Positions 9,580 to 19,716 of a DNA stretch of 64,000 nt are shown here, in pieces (the stretch's first letter is position 1; every line of letters begins with the position of its first letter). The notes beneath the pieces are model-generated. The model saw only the letters and a program-made list of their open reading frames with translations. It was not told the origin of the DNA and did not search any database. A program made the position numbers and the translations under genes. The DNA is from Pseudomonas sp. N040 (GTDB lineage Bacteria; Pseudomonadota; Gammaproteobacteria; Pseudomonadales; Pseudomonadaceae), in NCBI RefSeq assembly GCF_015637705.1, contig NZ_JADOBE010000010.1, positions 62,001 to 126,000 of the forward strand, in the 5' to 3' direction.

Positions 9580-10578
9580 ATGGCCTTTTCCGAACGCCTG
9601 TTGCAGGCCTGGTACCGGGGACATCCGCTGCTGTTGCTGTTGCGCCCGCTGGAGCTGCTCTACCGCTGGGTGGTCGGCCGCCGGCGCCGGGCCTTCGTCG
9701 AAGGCCGTGGCGCGATTTACCGGGCCCCGGTGCCGGTCATCGTGGTTGGCAATATCACCCTTGGCGGCACCGGCAAGACCCCGCTGATTCTCTGGCTGAT
9801 CGAGCATTGCCGCGCGCGCGGCTTGCGCGTGGGCGTGGTCAGTCGCGGCTACGGAGCCCTCCCGCCAGCCTTGCCCTGGCGGGTGCGCGCCGACCAGTCG
9901 GCCGCCGTCAGCGGCGATGAGCCGCTGTTGATCGTGCAGCGCACCGGCGTGCCGCTGATGATCGATCCGGACCGCGCCCGGGCCGTGCGTGCGCTGCTGG
10001 CCAGCGAGCCGCTGGATCTGATCCTGAGTGACGATGGCCTGCAGCATTACCGCCTGGCACGCGATCTGGAACTGGTGCTGCTGGATGCCGCGCGCGGCCT
10101 GGGCAACGGCCGCTGCCTGCCGGCCGGGCCGCTGCGCGAACCGGTCGAGCGCCTGCAGAGCATTGATGCGCTGCTGTGCAATGGCGCCAGCGACGATACG
10201 CCAACCACCTATGCCATGCAGTTGCAGCCGCGCGCGCTGGTCAATCTGCTCAGCAACCAGCCGGTGGCGCTGGAGCATTTCCCCGCCGGCCAGGTGCTGC
10301 ATGCGCTGGCCGGCATCGGTAACCCGCAGCGTTTCTTCAACACCCTCGAAGCGCTAAACTGGCGCCCGCTGGTGCACGCGTTTGCCGATCATGCGGTCTA
10401 CAGCGCCGCGGCGCTGCAGTTCGAGCCGCGCCTGCCGCTGCTGATGACGGAAAAGGATGCGGTCAAGTGCCGGCCTTTCGCCGGCCCGGACTGGTGGTAC
10501 CTGGCGGTTGATGCACAGCTTTCGCCAGCCTTCGTGGCCTGGTTTGACCGCCAGTTGCAGCGCCTGCTCGTGCACTGA
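9580..10578 (+). CDS. lpxK: Tetraacyldisaccharide 4'-kinase LpxK
   Basis: LpxK phosphorylates the 4' position of the lipid A disaccharide precursor at the inner membrane. The 332-residue protein has an N-terminal membrane-associating helix ([17 protein letters not shown]), the P-loop [12 protein letters not shown] near residues 52-63, and the SRGYG motif. [13 protein letters not shown] carries the conserved catalytic aspartates. It begins two bases after exbD and is followed by the Trm112-like gene and kdsB, grouping lipid A and KDO functions. Confidence 0.95.
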   Translation: MAFSERLLQAWYRGHPLLLLLRPLELLYRWVVGRRRRAFVEGRGAIYRAPVPVIVVGNITLGGTGKTPLILWLIEHCRARGLRVGVVSRGYGALPPALPWRVRADQSAAVSGDEPLLIVQRTGVPLMIDPDRARAVRALLASEPLDLILSDDGLQHYRLARDLELVLLDAARGLGNGRCLPAGPLREPVERLQSIDALLCNGASDDTPTTYAMQLQPRALVNLLSNQPVALEHFPAGQVLHALAGIGNPQRFFNTLEALNWRPLVHAFADHAVYSAAALQFEPRLPLLMTEKDAVKCRPFAGPDWWYLAVDAQLSPAFVAWFDRQLQRLLVH

Positions 10579-10629
10579 TTCATCCCGCCCGGGCGCATGG
10601 GTGCCCGGGCCACTCTCAAGGAACCCGTC

Positions 10630-10815
10630 ATGGACCCGAAACTACTCGACATTCTGGCTTGCCCGCTGTGCAAGGGCCCGCTCAAGCTCAGCAGCGACAA
10701 GTCCGAGCTGATCTGCAAGCACGATGCGCTGGCTTTCCCGGTGCGCGAGGGTATTCCGGTCATGCTCGAAGGCGAGGCACGCACCCTCAGCGTGGACGAG
10801 CGCCTGGATCAATGA
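10630..10815 (+). CDS. Trm112 family small zinc-binding protein (YcaR-like)
   Basis: A 61-residue protein with [18 protein letters not shown] and a second cysteine site around [19 protein letters not shown], typical of the UPF0434/Trm112 family found between lpxK and kdsB in many gammaproteobacteria. The bacterial role is undefined. The start at 10630 follows CAAGGAACCCGTC. The TGA stop overlaps the kdsB ATG (ATGA). Confidence 0.9.
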   Translation: MDPKLLDILACPLCKGPLKLSSDKSELICKHDALAFPVREGIPVMLEGEARTLSVDERLDQ

Positions 10816-11576
10816 GTAGCGCCTTTACCGTCGTCATTCCGGCGCGCTATGCCTCGACCCGCCTGCCCGGCAAGCCGCTGCAGGAGATTGCCGGCAAGCC
10901 GATGATCCAGCATGTCTGGGAGCAGGCGTGCAAGAGCGCTGCGCAGCAGGTGGTGGTGGCGACGGACGATGCGCGCATCGTCAGCGCCTGCGAGGCGTTT
11001 GGCGCCCAAGTGTTGCTGACCCGCGCCGAGCACAATTCCGGCACCGATCGCCTGGCCGAAGTGGCCACCCGGCTGGGCCTGGCGGCGGAGGCCATCGTGG
11101 TCAATGTGCAAGGAGACGAGCCGCTGATTCCACCGGCGATCATCGATCAGGTGGCGCGCAACCTGGCAGCCCACCCGGAAGCGGGGATCGCCACCCTGGC
11201 TGAGCCGATCGATGATGTGGAGGCCCTGTTCAATCCCAATGTGGTCAAGGTCTGCAGCGATATCAACGGCCTGGCGCTGACCTTCAGCCGGGCGCCGCTG
11301 CCCTGGGCGCGCGATGCGCTGGCGCAGGATCGCACGGTGCTGCCGGAGGGCGTGCCCTATCGCCGGCACATCGGTATCTATGCCTATCGTGCCGGGTTCC
11401 TGCATGACTTCGTGGCCTGGGGCCCCTGCCAGCTGGAAAATACCGAGTGCCTGGAGCAGCTGCGCGCGCTCTGGCGCGGCGTCCGCATCCATGTGGCCGA
11501 TGCCCTGCAGTCGCCACCGGCCGGGGTGGATACCGCTGAAGACCTTGAGCGCGTACGGCGCTTGCTGGGTGCCTGA
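10812..11576 (+). CDS. kdsB: 3-deoxy-manno-octulosonate cytidylyltransferase
   Basis: KdsB activates KDO as CMP-KDO for attachment to lipid A. The 254-residue length is standard. It shows the nucleotidyltransferase start [19 protein letters not shown] at residues 4-22, [20 protein letters not shown] and the C-terminal [11 protein letters not shown]. It starts inside the stop codon of the preceding small gene and precedes the phosphatase and murB genes closely. Confidence 0.96.
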   Translation: MSSAFTVVIPARYASTRLPGKPLQEIAGKPMIQHVWEQACKSAAQQVVVATDDARIVSACEAFGAQVLLTRAEHNSGTDRLAEVATRLGLAAEAIVVNVQGDEPLIPPAIIDQVARNLAAHPEAGIATLAEPIDDVEALFNPNVVKVCSDINGLALTFSRAPLPWARDALAQDRTVLPEGVPYRRHIGIYAYRAGFLHDFVAWGPCQLENTECLEQLRALWRGVRIHVADALQSPPAGVDTAEDLERVRRLLGA

Positions 11577-11600
11577 GAATCCACTTGCCGAGGTGTGCTG

Positions 11601-12065
11601 ATGCGCGTGCTGTTCGTTTGTCTGGGCAATATCTGTCGCTCGCCGACTGCCGAAGGGGTGCTGCGCCACAAGCTGCGCGCAGCCGGGCTGGAGCAGTGGG
11701 TGCGGGTCGATTCGGCCGGGACCGGGGACTGGCATGTGGGCAAGGCGCCCGACCAGCGCACGCGCCTGGCGGCGCAGCGCCGTGGTTATGCCCTCGAGGA
11801 CTTGCGTGCGCGCCAGGTCGAGCCGGCAGACTTTCAGCACTTTGACCTGATCCTGGCGATGGACCGGGACAACCTGGCCGACCTGCAGCGCTTGCGCCCG
11901 GCCGGCGCGCCGGCTGCGCTCGACCTGTTCCTGCGCCGCTACCAGCTGGCCGTGGATGAAGTTCCCGATCCCTATCACGGCGGCGCGGCGGGCTTCGAGC
12001 AGGTGCTGGACCTGATCGAGCAGGCCTGTGACGGCTTGTTGCAGGAAATCAGGGGGCGCCTGTGA
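11601..12065 (+). CDS. Low-molecular-weight protein-tyrosine phosphatase
   Basis: This is a 154-residue cytoplasmic phosphatase of the LMW-PTP family. The signature CLGNICRSPTAEGVL places the nucleophile near residue 8, and the general-acid loop is DPYHGG near 128. The ATG at 11601 is chosen; a GTG at 11595 is in frame. It overlaps murB by four bases. The targets cannot be inferred here; no tyrosine kinase gene is adjacent. Confidence 0.92.
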   Translation: MRVLFVCLGNICRSPTAEGVLRHKLRAAGLEQWVRVDSAGTGDWHVGKAPDQRTRLAAQRRGYALEDLRARQVEPADFQHFDLILAMDRDNLADLQRLRPAGAPAALDLFLRRYQLAVDEVPDPYHGGAAGFEQVLDLIEQACDGLLQEIRGRL

Positions 12066-13081
12066 GTCTCCTGGTGCAGCAGGACGTTTCCCTCAAGCCG
12101 TTCAATACCTTTGCGGTCGAGGTGCGGGCGCGCTGGTTTGCCGAGGCGCACAGCGAAGCCGAGGTGCGCGCGGCCCTTGTCGAGGCAGAACGGCTCGGCG
12201 TGAATTTGCTGGTGATCGGCGGTGGCAGCAACCTGCTGCTGACCCGCGATGTCGACGCGCTGGTACTGCGCATGGCCAGTCGCGGCCTGCGCGTGCTGGG
12301 CGAGCAGGGCGGGCGGGTGCTGGTCGAGGCCGAGGCGGGCGAGCCCTGGCATCCCTTCGTGCAGTGGACGCTGCAGCAGGGCTTGCAGGGGCTGGAAAAC
12401 CTCAGCCTGATTCCCGGCACCGTAGGCGCTGCGCCGATGCAGAATGTCGGGGCCTACGGGGTGGAGGTCAAGGATTGCTTTGCCGGTCTCACCGCGCTGG
12501 ATCGGCGCAGCGGTGAACTGCGCGACTTCAGCCTGGAAGAGTGCCAGTTTGCCTACCGTGACAGCCGCTTCAAGCGCGAAGCCGGGCGCTGGCTGATCCT
12601 GCGTGTGCGCTTTGCCCTGCAGCAGGCCGGCACGCTGCAGCTGGACTACGGTCCGCTGCGCCAGCGATTGACCGAGATGGGCGTGGCCAGCCCGACGGCC
12701 AGCGATGTCAGCCGCGCGATCTGCAGCATTCGCCGGGAAAAGCTGCCGGATCCCGCACAGCTCGGCAATGCCGGCAGTTTTTTCAAGAATCCGCTGGTGC
12801 CGGCTGCATTGGCTGAGCAGATCCGTGCGCAACATGCGGATCTGGTGGCGTATCCGGCCGGCACCGGGCAGGTCAAGCTGGCGGCTGGCTGGCTGATCGA
12901 CAAGGCTGGCTGGAAAGGCTTTCGCGAGGGTGATGCCGGCGTGCACCGCTTGCAGGCCTTGGTGCTGGTCAATTACGGCAGCGCCACTGGGCCGCAATTG
13001 CTGGCCCTGGCCCGGCGCATCCAGGCCGACATTTTCCGGCGCTTTGGCGTCGAACTGGAAATGGAGCCGAACCTGCTCTAG
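12062..13081 (+). CDS. murB: UDP-N-acetylenolpyruvoylglucosamine reductase MurB
   Basis: MurB is the FAD- and NADPH-dependent enzyme that makes UDP-N-acetylmuramate for peptidoglycan. The 339 residues include the FAD site IGGGSNLLL (about 56-64), IPGTVGAAPMQNVGAYGVE and the catalytic AGSFFKNP. The length matches the E. coli type I enzyme. It starts with GTG inside the stop of the phosphatase gene (GTGA). Confidence 0.96.
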   Translation: MSLLVQQDVSLKPFNTFAVEVRARWFAEAHSEAEVRAALVEAERLGVNLLVIGGGSNLLLTRDVDALVLRMASRGLRVLGEQGGRVLVEAEAGEPWHPFVQWTLQQGLQGLENLSLIPGTVGAAPMQNVGAYGVEVKDCFAGLTALDRRSGELRDFSLEECQFAYRDSRFKREAGRWLILRVRFALQQAGTLQLDYGPLRQRLTEMGVASPTASDVSRAICSIRREKLPDPAQLGNAGSFFKNPLVPAALAEQIRAQHADLVAYPAGTGQVKLAAGWLIDKAGWKGFREGDAGVHRLQALVLVNYGSATGPQLLALARRIQADIFRRFGVELEMEPNLL

Positions 13082-13087
13082 CTGCGC

Positions 13088-13525
13088 TCAGTTCCAGCCG
13101 AGCGTCAGCGCGGCCAGCAGCAGATAGCGCCCGGTCTTGGCCACGCCGACCAGCACGGTGAAGCGCCAGAGCGGCTCGCGCAGGACGCCGGCGATCAGGG
13201 TGAGGGGGTCGCCGACAACCGGCAGCCAGCTCAGCAGCAGCGACCAGTGGCCAAAGCGGCGATAGCTGCGTTCGGCACGCTGCAATTGCTGCTCACTGGC
13301 GGGAAACCAGCGGCGGTCACGGAAATGCAGCAGGTAGCGGCCCAGCAGCCAGTTCAGCATGGAGCCCAGCACATTGCCGGCGCTGGCGATGCCCAGCAGC
13401 CACCAGATGGCTTCGCGGTCGGCGAGTAGCAGGCCGACCAGCAGCGCCTCGGATTGCACCGGCAGCAGGCTGGCAGCCGTGAAGGCGCTGATAAACAGCC
13501 CGAGGTAATGCGAGAGTTCCAGCAC
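13088..13525 (-). CDS. yqaA: YqaA family DedA-like membrane protein
   Basis: This is a 145-residue membrane protein of the SNARE-associated/DedA superfamily, resembling E. coli YqaA (142 residues). The sequence has SLLPVQSEALLVGLL, ASAGNVLGSMLNWLLGRY (the conserved G-x-x-x-G/R stretch) and WLPVVGDPLTLIAGVLR. I picked the GTG at 13525 because the upstream residues of the longer frame (to 13597) are proline-rich and unlike the family. It converges on murB with six bases between stops. Confidence 0.83.
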   Translation of the reverse strand: MLELSHYLGLFISAFTAASLLPVQSEALLVGLLLADREAIWWLLGIASAGNVLGSMLNWLLGRYLLHFRDRRWFPASEQQLQRAERSYRRFGHWSLLLSWLPVVGDPLTLIAGVLREPLWRFTVLVGVAKTGRYLLLAALTLGWN

Positions 13526-13651
13526 GGGTTGGCGCTCTTGGTCCGGTAGTGGTGGTGCAGGCAAGCAAGTGAGCCCGGCAGGACTGTGGGTTAACATTCT
13601 GCCGCCCGGGCGGTGTTTCCGGAAATGAATTCGCTACAAGGAGCGCAGGGC

Positions 13652-14467
13652 TTGAAATTGTTCAGTTGTGGTGCCGCTGACGGTCAGCTGGTGGTGTATT
13701 TTCACGGGGTGCCGGGAGCGCCAGCCGAGTGCGCGCTGTTTGATCTTCAAGGCCAGGTGGACGGCCTGAGTTTCGTCTGCCTGGACCGCTTCAGTGCGGA
13801 CAGTTCCTTGCGCGGCGAGGCTTACTATCGCGCGCTGGCGGCGGAGATTCTCGCCTGTGCCGGCACGGCGCAGGTGCATCTGGTGGGCTTCTCCATTGGT
13901 GCCTTTGTCGCGCTGCAGGTCTGCAGGCATCTGCCGGATCAAGTGGCCAGTCTGAACCTGATTTCAGCGGCGGCACCGCTGGAGGCCGGTGACTTTCTGC
14001 AGGGCATGGCCGGGCGGCAGGTGTTTTCGCTGGCGCGCCGGTGGCCCATGCTGTTCCGCCTGCTTTCCCGCTGGCAAGCCGTGCTGGCGAAGTTTGCGCC
14101 AAAGCTGCTGTTCAACCTGCTGTTTGCCAGTGCGCAGGGCGCTGACCGCGAGTTGAGCGCCGATCCGGAGTTTCAGGCGCAGAGCATGGCGCAATTGCGC
14201 AGCTGCTTTGCCGGTCGGCTGGCGGGCTATGTGCGCGAGGTGTGCAGCTATGTCCTGCCATGGGCGGCAAGCCTTGCGGCAGTCACGGTAAACACCAGGA
14301 TCTGGCAGGGGGCCGAAGATAACTGGTCGCCCCAGGGTATGGCCGAGTATCTGCGGGCAGCGCTGGCGGGTGGCGAACCGGTGGTGCTGATGCCTGGCCT
14401 TTCCCATTACAGCTGCCTGCAGCAGGCAGTTCCGCTGGTCTGTGCGGCGATTCGGCAGGGTGCCTGA
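13652..14467 (+). CDS. Alpha/beta hydrolase
   Basis: This predicted hydrolase has about 271 residues. Near the N-terminus is VVYFHGVPGAPAE (HG oxyanion loop), and in the middle VGFSIGAFVAL supplies the nucleophile serine in a G-x-S-x-G elbow. A late PGLSHYSCL gives the histidine. The TTG at 13652 has AAGGAG eight bases upstream, the best ribosome site; an ATG at 13625 or GTG at 13613 in frame are alternatives with poor sites. It ends before a shared terminator facing rne. The substrate is unknown. Confidence 0.8.
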   Translation: MKLFSCGAADGQLVVYFHGVPGAPAECALFDLQGQVDGLSFVCLDRFSADSSLRGEAYYRALAAEILACAGTAQVHLVGFSIGAFVALQVCRHLPDQVASLNLISAAAPLEAGDFLQGMAGRQVFSLARRWPMLFRLLSRWQAVLAKFAPKLLFNLLFASAQGADRELSADPEFQAQSMAQLRSCFAGRLAGYVREVCSYVLPWAASLAAVTVNTRIWQGAEDNWSPQGMAEYLRAALAGGEPVVLMPGLSHYSCLQQAVPLVCAAIRQGA

Positions 14468-14502
14468 ACATTAGTGGCCGAATGATTTCCTGCAGAAAGC
14501 AA

Positions 14503-14526
14503 AAAGCCCGTCAATAGACGGGCTTT
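14503..14526. terminator. Bidirectional terminator between hydrolase gene and rne
   Basis: A perfect 10-bp stem AAAGCCCGTC/GACGGGCTTT with a four-base AATA loop has T-rich sequence after it and A-rich sequence before it, so it can end transcription from both converging genes. Confidence 0.85.
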
Positions 14527-14549
14527 CCTTTTGCGGCTGCTTCAGTGGA

Positions 14550-17501
14550 TCAAACCTGCGGTTTGCTCTCGTCTTCAGCGGCCTCTTCAACGGCTGCAAC
14601 GGCAGGCTCGTTGTCCAGCGCCAGAGAAGTCTGCTCGACTACCGGGCTCGGCTCTGTTTCTGCTGCGGGCTCGGCTTCGGTTTCAACAGCGGCAGCGCTC
14701 CCGGTTGCCGGTGCGGGCACTTCTTCGGCTACCACCACGGCTTCCGCTGCCACCGGGGTGGCCTCGGCCTGGGCTGCAGCTTCGCGGGCCAGACGCTCGG
14801 CTTCCAGACGCTGGCGACGCCGCTCGCGCGGATCGTTGAGCGCGCGGCCGGTTTCCGGGTCGATTGCGGCAGCGCTTGGTGTTGCTGGCGCTTCGGCTAC
14901 AACCGCTGCCGGTGCTGCAGCTACCACCTCGGCTGCTTCAGCTCCGACTTCGGCGGCAACGCTGACAACGGGCTCGCTGACCACTTCTGGCGCTACTTCC
15001 GGTGCAGGTTCTGCTGCTTCGCTCTCAGGGCTGACAACCGCAGTTGTGGCTGCTTCTGCCGGCTCGGTTGCAGGCTCGGCAACGCTGCTGACGAGTGCTT
15101 CGGCTACTGCGGCGACTGCGGCGACTGCAGGTGCAGCAACGGCGGCAACCTGCGGTTCGCCAGCTTCGGCTTCCACAGCTTCGGCGGCTTCATTGTTGTC
15201 GTCCGGCCCTTCGACACCGGCTTCACGCTGGCGATCACGGCGGTTGCTGCGACGACGCTGACCGCGCGAACGGCGGCGTGGGCGGTCACCCTCGGCACCC
15301 TCTGCGTCTTCAGTGGCTTCATCCTGCAGCAACTCTTCGTTCGGCAACTCTTCCTGGGCAGCCGCTGCGGCCTGTTCGGCACGCGGCTCACGCAGTTCGC
15401 GTGGCGGACGCTCGCCGCGCTCGCGCCGTGGTGGCTGCTCCTGGGCTTCCGTGGTTACGGCCGGGCGCTCTTCGCGTGGTTCGCGTGGTTCGCGAGGCTC
15501 ACGGGCTTCACGTGGCTCGCGCAGTTCACGGGGCTGGCGCTCTTCACGTGGCGCGCGGGGTTCGCGGGCTGGCCGCTCGCCACGTGGCGCGCGGGCTTCC
15601 TGGCCTTCTTTGGCTTCGCGGGCCGGACGCTCTTCGCGTGGCTTGCGCTCTTCGTCACGGTTGCGCCCTTCGCTGCTACCGCCCCGACCATCGCGGCGCC
15701 GGCCCTGCGGGCGATCGCCACGCGAACGGTCGCTACGTGGGGCGCGCTCGCTGCTGGGTTTTTCCGCGACCACCGGTGCGGCTTCTTCCTGCTTGCCGGC
15801 AAACAGGCTGACCAGGGACTTGATCATGCCTTTGAACAGGCTGGCCTCGGGTTTGTGTGCCGGGGCCTGCGGCGCTGGCGCTGCGACAGGTGCGGCAGGT
15901 GCCGGACGCTCGGGGGCCACGGTCTTGACTGCCGCTTCCTGGCGAACCAGGGTGCGGGTTGCGCTGGCTGGCTGGGCGTCTTCGACTTCGGTCGGGGTCA
16001 TTTCGTAGCTCGATTGACCGCTCTGCACTTCCGGGCTGTCGTCGCGCAGGCGCTGCACTTCGAAATGCGGCGTTTCCAGATGGTCGTTCGGCAGGATCAC
16101 GATGCGTGCGCGGGTGCGCAGTTCGATCTTGGTGATGTTGTTGCGCTTCTCGTTGAGCAGGAAGGCAGCCACCGGGATCGGCACCTGGGCACGCACCTCG
16201 GCAGTACGGTCCTTCAGGGCTTCTTCCTCGATCAGGCGCAGGATGGCCAGCGACAGCGACTCGACGTCACGGATGATTCCCTGGCCGCTGCAGCGCGGGC
16301 AGACGATGCCGCTGCTTTCGCCCAGCGAGGGACGCAGGCGCTGGCGGGACATTTCCAGCAGGCCGAAGCGCGAGATGCGCCCGACCTGGATGCGCGCACG
16401 GTCGGCTTCCAGGCATTCGCGGACACGGTCTTCCACGGCGCGCTGGTTCTTCGCTGGGGTCATGTCGATGAAGTCGATGACGATCAGGCCGCCGATGTCG
16501 CGCAGGCGCAGCTGGCGGGCAATCTCTTCGGCGGCTTCGAGGTTGGTCTGCAGGGCGGTTTCTTCGATGTCGCCGCCCTTGGTGGCGCGGGCCGAGTTGA
16601 TGTCGATGGACACCAGGGCCTCGGTCGGATCGATCACGATCGAGCCGCCGGAAGGCAACTGCACCACGCGCTGGAAGGCGGTCTCGATCTGGCTTTCGAT
16701 CTGGAAGCGATTGAACAGCGGCACGCTGTCTTCATACAGCTTGATCTTGCTGGCGTACTGCGGCATCACCTGATTGATGAAGCTCAGGGCTTCTTCCTGG
16801 GCTTCCACGCTGTCGACCAGGACTTCACCGATGTCCTGGCGCAGGTAGTCGCGGATGGCGCGGATGATCACGTTGGATTCCTGATAGATCAGGAACGGCG
16901 CCTTCTGGTCTTCCGAGGCATCCTTGATGGCTTTCCACAGCTGCATCAGGTAATCCAGGTCCCACTGCATCTCTTCGCTGGAGCGGCCGAGGCCGGCGGT
17001 GCGGACGATCAGGCCCATGTCGGCCGGGGTGTTGAGGCCGTTCAGGGCTTCGCGCAGTTCGTTGCGCTCTTCGCCTTCAATGCGGCGCGAAATGCCGCCG
17101 GCGCGCGGGTTGTTCGGCATCAGCACCAGGTAGCGGCCGGCCAGGCTGATGAAGGTGGTCAGGGCCGCGCCCTTGTTGCCACGTTCTTCCTTCTCGACCT
17201 GGACGATGACTTCCTGGCCTTCCCTGAGTACGTCCTTGATATTGACGCGCCCTTCGGGAGCCCTGGAGAAGTATTCGCGGGAGATTTCCTTGAGCGGCAG
17301 GAAGCCGTGACGCTCGGAGCCGAAATCGACGAAGGCGGCTTCGAGGCTGGGTTCTACGCGGGTTATCTTGCCTTTGTAGATGTTGGCTTTTTTCTGCTCG
17401 CGGGCGCCGGATTCGATATCCAGGTCATAGAGCTTCTGGCCATCTACCAGAGCAACACGCAACTCTTCGGGTTGAGTTGCGTTTATCAGCATTCTTTTCA
17501 T
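14550..17501 (-). CDS. rne: Ribonuclease E
   Basis: This is the essential endoribonuclease and degradosome scaffold, 983 residues. The catalytic half contains the S1 domain (about 38-120), metal aspartates at D300 (ALVSID) and D343 (GLIVID), and the zinc-link cysteines C401 and C404 in CPRCSGQG, each three positions before the E. coli residue. An amphipathic membrane-targeting helix follows at 553-570 ([16 protein letters not shown]). The C-terminal half is low-complexity: R/E/P repeats (REPREPREP type) at about 640-750, then an A/V/E-rich tail. The start at 17501 ([10 protein letters not shown]) is family-conserved. A long leader lies upstream. Confidence 0.97.
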   Translation of the reverse strand: MKRMLINATQPEELRVALVDGQKLYDLDIESGAREQKKANIYKGKITRVEPSLEAAFVDFGSERHGFLPLKEISREYFSRAPEGRVNIKDVLREGQEVIVQVEKEERGNKGAALTTFISLAGRYLVLMPNNPRAGGISRRIEGEERNELREALNGLNTPADMGLIVRTAGLGRSSEEMQWDLDYLMQLWKAIKDASEDQKAPFLIYQESNVIIRAIRDYLRQDIGEVLVDSVEAQEEALSFINQVMPQYASKIKLYEDSVPLFNRFQIESQIETAFQRVVQLPSGGSIVIDPTEALVSIDINSARATKGGDIEETALQTNLEAAEEIARQLRLRDIGGLIVIDFIDMTPAKNQRAVEDRVRECLEADRARIQVGRISRFGLLEMSRQRLRPSLGESSGIVCPRCSGQGIIRDVESLSLAILRLIEEEALKDRTAEVRAQVPIPVAAFLLNEKRNNITKIELRTRARIVILPNDHLETPHFEVQRLRDDSPEVQSGQSSYEMTPTEVEDAQPASATRTLVRQEAAVKTVAPERPAPAAPVAAPAPQAPAHKPEASLFKGMIKSLVSLFAGKQEEAAPVVAEKPSSERAPRSDRSRGDRPQGRRRDGRGGSSEGRNRDEERKPREERPAREAKEGQEARAPRGERPAREPRAPREERQPRELREPREAREPREPREPREERPAVTTEAQEQPPRRERGERPPRELREPRAEQAAAAAQEELPNEELLQDEATEDAEGAEGDRPRRRSRGQRRRSNRRDRQREAGVEGPDDNNEAAEAVEAEAGEPQVAAVAAPAVAAVAAVAEALVSSVAEPATEPAEAATTAVVSPESEAAEPAPEVAPEVVSEPVVSVAAEVGAEAAEVVAAAPAAVVAEAPATPSAAAIDPETGRALNDPRERRRQRLEAERLAREAAAQAEATPVAAEAVVVAEEVPAPATGSAAAVETEAEPAAETEPSPVVEQTSLALDNEPAVAAVEEAAEDESKPQV

Positions 17502-18015
17502 GTTGTACCAATGGTTTCCGGGGCTGCCGGAAACGGCGTTTGGCACACACGACTTTCGCGGTCGGTGTCAGGTGCGCAGCAGAAGCGGCATGCCGCTTCC
17601 GTGTCTAGCGATAGTCGGCCGTCAAGGCCGGATCGCGACAGCATCTCCTGCAATCTGTTGTGCAAAAACAAGTTGTACAAACAGAAGCAAAATCAGTCAG
17701 GAGGAGGAATCAACCATCGGTAGCGGACGAGATGAAGCGTCTTGATAAAGCCTTTGCTACGCAATCCGACAGTTGTGCATCTCCACCCTACACGTATCCA
17801 TTGAAAATCGGGTGCCGCTCGCAGAATCCGCAGCGGGTTACATTTACCGCGATCACTCCACTGAGTGTCGCGCGTCATGGCTTAAGGCTTGGTTTCCGGA
17901 ATTTCGCGACAGTTCGGCGGATTTTCCGTGGGACGGCCAGGCGTCCTGAATGGCTTGCAGGTGACGGGGATGCTGCGATTGGCACTCATCCGCGAACCAG
18001 GCCGCTTTTGGCGAC
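17502..18015 (-). promoter_or_regulatory. Long structured 5' leader of rne
   Basis: No protein gene is visible in the roughly 510 bases between the predicted rne start point and its ATG. On the rne strand the leader holds a hairpin (17514-17521 with 17527-17534, stem GTTTCCGG/CCGGAAAC) 12 bases before the start codon, and a perfect palindrome at 17582-17599 (arms GAAGCGGC/GCCGCTTC). RNase E of enterobacteria represses its own synthesis by cleaving its long 5' leader; by analogy this leader probably carries such a sensor. Confidence 0.6.
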
Positions 18016-18021
18016 TTCCGG

Positions 18022-18050
18022 AATATAGCAGCAATCATTAAGTGCTTCAA
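18022..18050 (-). promoter_or_regulatory. Predicted sigma70 promoter of rne
   Basis: On the minus strand TTGAAG (18050-18045) and TATATT (18027-18022) are separated by 17 bases, a good sigma70 match. Transcription would begin near 18015 and give the long leader. It lies between rne and the divergent rluC. Confidence 0.55.
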
Positions 18051-18077
18051 TTACCTAAAAATTGTTATCATCCGCAA

Positions 18078-19031
18078 ATGAATAATCCTGACTCTCCGAT
18101 TACCGGTGTCCAGTTGCTCGAGGTTGCACCGGAGCTCGCCGGGCAGCGCATCGACAACTTTCTGCGCACCCAGCTCAAGGGTGTTCCGAAGACCCTGATC
18201 TACCGGATCTTGCGCAAGGGCGAAGTGCGGGTGAACAAGGGGCGGATCAAGCCGGAATACAAGCTGCAGGCCGGTGACGTGGTGCGCGTTCCGCCTTTGC
18301 GCCTGGCCGAGCGCGACGAGCCGGCGCCACTGGCGCAGGGCTTGCTCGAGCGGCTGGAAGCGGCAATTGTCTACGAAGACAAGGCGCTGATCGTGCTCAA
18401 CAAGCCGGCCGGTATTGCCGTGCACGGTGGCAGCGGCTTGAATTACGGGGTGATCGAGGCTTTCCGCCAGTTGCGTCCGGATGCCAAGGAGCTGGAGCTG
18501 GTGCACCGGCTCGATCGTGACACGTCCGGCCTGCTGATGATCGCCAAGAAACGCAGCATGTTGCGTCATCTGCACGAGGCGCTGCGCGGTGATGGTGTCG
18601 ACAAGCGCTATCTGGCGCTGGTGCGGGGTAGCTGGCCAACGGCCAAGAAGCAGGTGCGGGCGCCTTTGATGAAGAACAACCTGCGTTCGGGTGAGCGCAT
18701 GGTTGAAGTGAACGTCGAGGGCAAGGATGCATTGACCGAATTTCGCGTGCTGCGCCGGTTTGGCGACTTTGCCACCCTGGTCGAGGCCAGCCCGATCACC
18801 GGGCGCACCCATCAGATTCGCGTGCATGCCAAGCACGCCGGGCATTCGATTGCCGGCGACAGCAAGTATGGCGATGAAGAATTCACCCGTGAGATACGTG
18901 AGCTAGGCGGCAAGCGCCTGTTCCTGCATGCCCATTCGCTGCGGGTGAAGCTGCCGGATGGTGTCGAGTTGCTGGTCGAGGCGCCGGTTGACGAGATCTG
19001 GCAGCGTACCCTGGAGCGTCTGGGTGCGTGA
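18078..19031 (+). CDS. rluC: 23S rRNA pseudouridine synthase RluC
   Basis: RluC makes pseudouridines at positions 955, 2504 and 2580 (E. coli numbering) of 23S rRNA. The 317-residue protein (E. coli 319) has an N-terminal S4 RNA-binding domain (about 20-85, [20 protein letters not shown]) and a RluA-type catalytic domain with [11 protein letters not shown], which includes the catalytic aspartate. Transcription diverges from rne. The ATG at 18078 follows an A/T-rich stretch without a strong Shine-Dalgarno. Its stop overlaps the next gene. Confidence 0.95.
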   Translation: MNNPDSPITGVQLLEVAPELAGQRIDNFLRTQLKGVPKTLIYRILRKGEVRVNKGRIKPEYKLQAGDVVRVPPLRLAERDEPAPLAQGLLERLEAAIVYEDKALIVLNKPAGIAVHGGSGLNYGVIEAFRQLRPDAKELELVHRLDRDTSGLLMIAKKRSMLRHLHEALRGDGVDKRYLALVRGSWPTAKKQVRAPLMKNNLRSGERMVEVNVEGKDALTEFRVLRRFGDFATLVEASPITGRTHQIRVHAKHAGHSIAGDSKYGDEEFTREIRELGGKRLFLHAHSLRVKLPDGVELLVEAPVDEIWQRTLERLGA

Positions 19032-19716
19032 GTATCAACTGCTGATCTTTGATTGGGATGGCACGCTGGTTGACTCGATCGGACGCATTGTCGCTGCGTT
19101 GCGCCGGGCTGCGGAGGCCTGCGAGTTACCCCAACTGAGCGAGGAGCGGTTGAAGGGCATCATAGGCCTGGGTATGGTCGAGGCGATCGATTGCCTGTAC
19201 CCCGGCTTGCGGGCGACGCCGTTGGTCGAGCGTTTTCGTACTACCTATGGTGAGCACTATCTGGCGCTGGAAAGTCAGCCGTCCGCGTTGTTCCCAGGGG
19301 TGGCTGCGGCTCTCGAGGCGTTTCGTGCGCAGGGTTACCGGTTGGCCGTGGCGACCGGCAAAAGCCGCAGCGGACTGGACAAGGTGCTCGCGGGGCGGGG
19401 CTGGTTGGGCTATTTCGATGTCACCCGCTGCGCTGACGAGACGGCCAGCAAGCCTGATCCGCGCATGCTGCATGAAATTCTTGCGCATTGCCGGGTGCGG
19501 CCCGAGCGAGCGCTGATGGTAGGCGATTCGCTGTTCGACCTGCAGATGGCCCGGCAGGCGCAGGTGGATTCCGTGGCGGTTGGCCATGGCGCGCAGTCAC
19601 TGGCAGTCTTGCAGGCAGAGGCGCCAGCGCTGGCGATTGGGCATTTTGACGAGTTGCGCGCCTGGCTCGGTTCGGGCGGCAAGGATTATTCGAGGGGGTT
19701 TGGCTATGAGCGATGA
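19024..19716 (+). CDS. HAD-superfamily hydrolase, phosphoglycolate phosphatase-like
   Basis: A 230-residue haloacid dehalogenase-type phosphatase. Motif I is [10 protein letters not shown] at residues 8-17, the cap domain follows at about 18-80, the lysine motif is [10 protein letters not shown], and motif III/IV is [12 protein letters not shown]. It starts at a GTG eight bases before the end of rluC, a translational overlap conserved in Pseudomonas. The substrate is unknown; the subgroup includes phosphoglycolate and pyrophosphate-type phosphatases. Confidence 0.9.
   Translation: MREYQLLIFDWDGTLVDSIGRIVAALRRAAEACELPQLSEERLKGIIGLGMVEAIDCLYPGLRATPLVERFRTTYGEHYLALESQPSALFPGVAAALEAFRAQGYRLAVATGKSRSGLDKVLAGRGWLGYFDVTRCADETASKPDPRMLHEILAHCRVRPERALMVGDSLFDLQMARQAQVDSVAVGHGAQSLAVLQAEAPALAIGHFDELRAWLGSGGKDYSRGFGYER

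Noticed and set aside
14545..15261. Ser/Ala/Thr-rich plus-strand frame resembling a repetitive surface protein
   Set aside because: It is the complement of the Ala/Val/Glu-rich tail of RNase E, not an independent gene.
15855..17723. 622-codon open frame on the plus strand opposite rne
   Set aside because: It is a shadow of the RNase E coding sequence; rne has complete family motifs, and the antisense product is low-complexity without recognisable domains.
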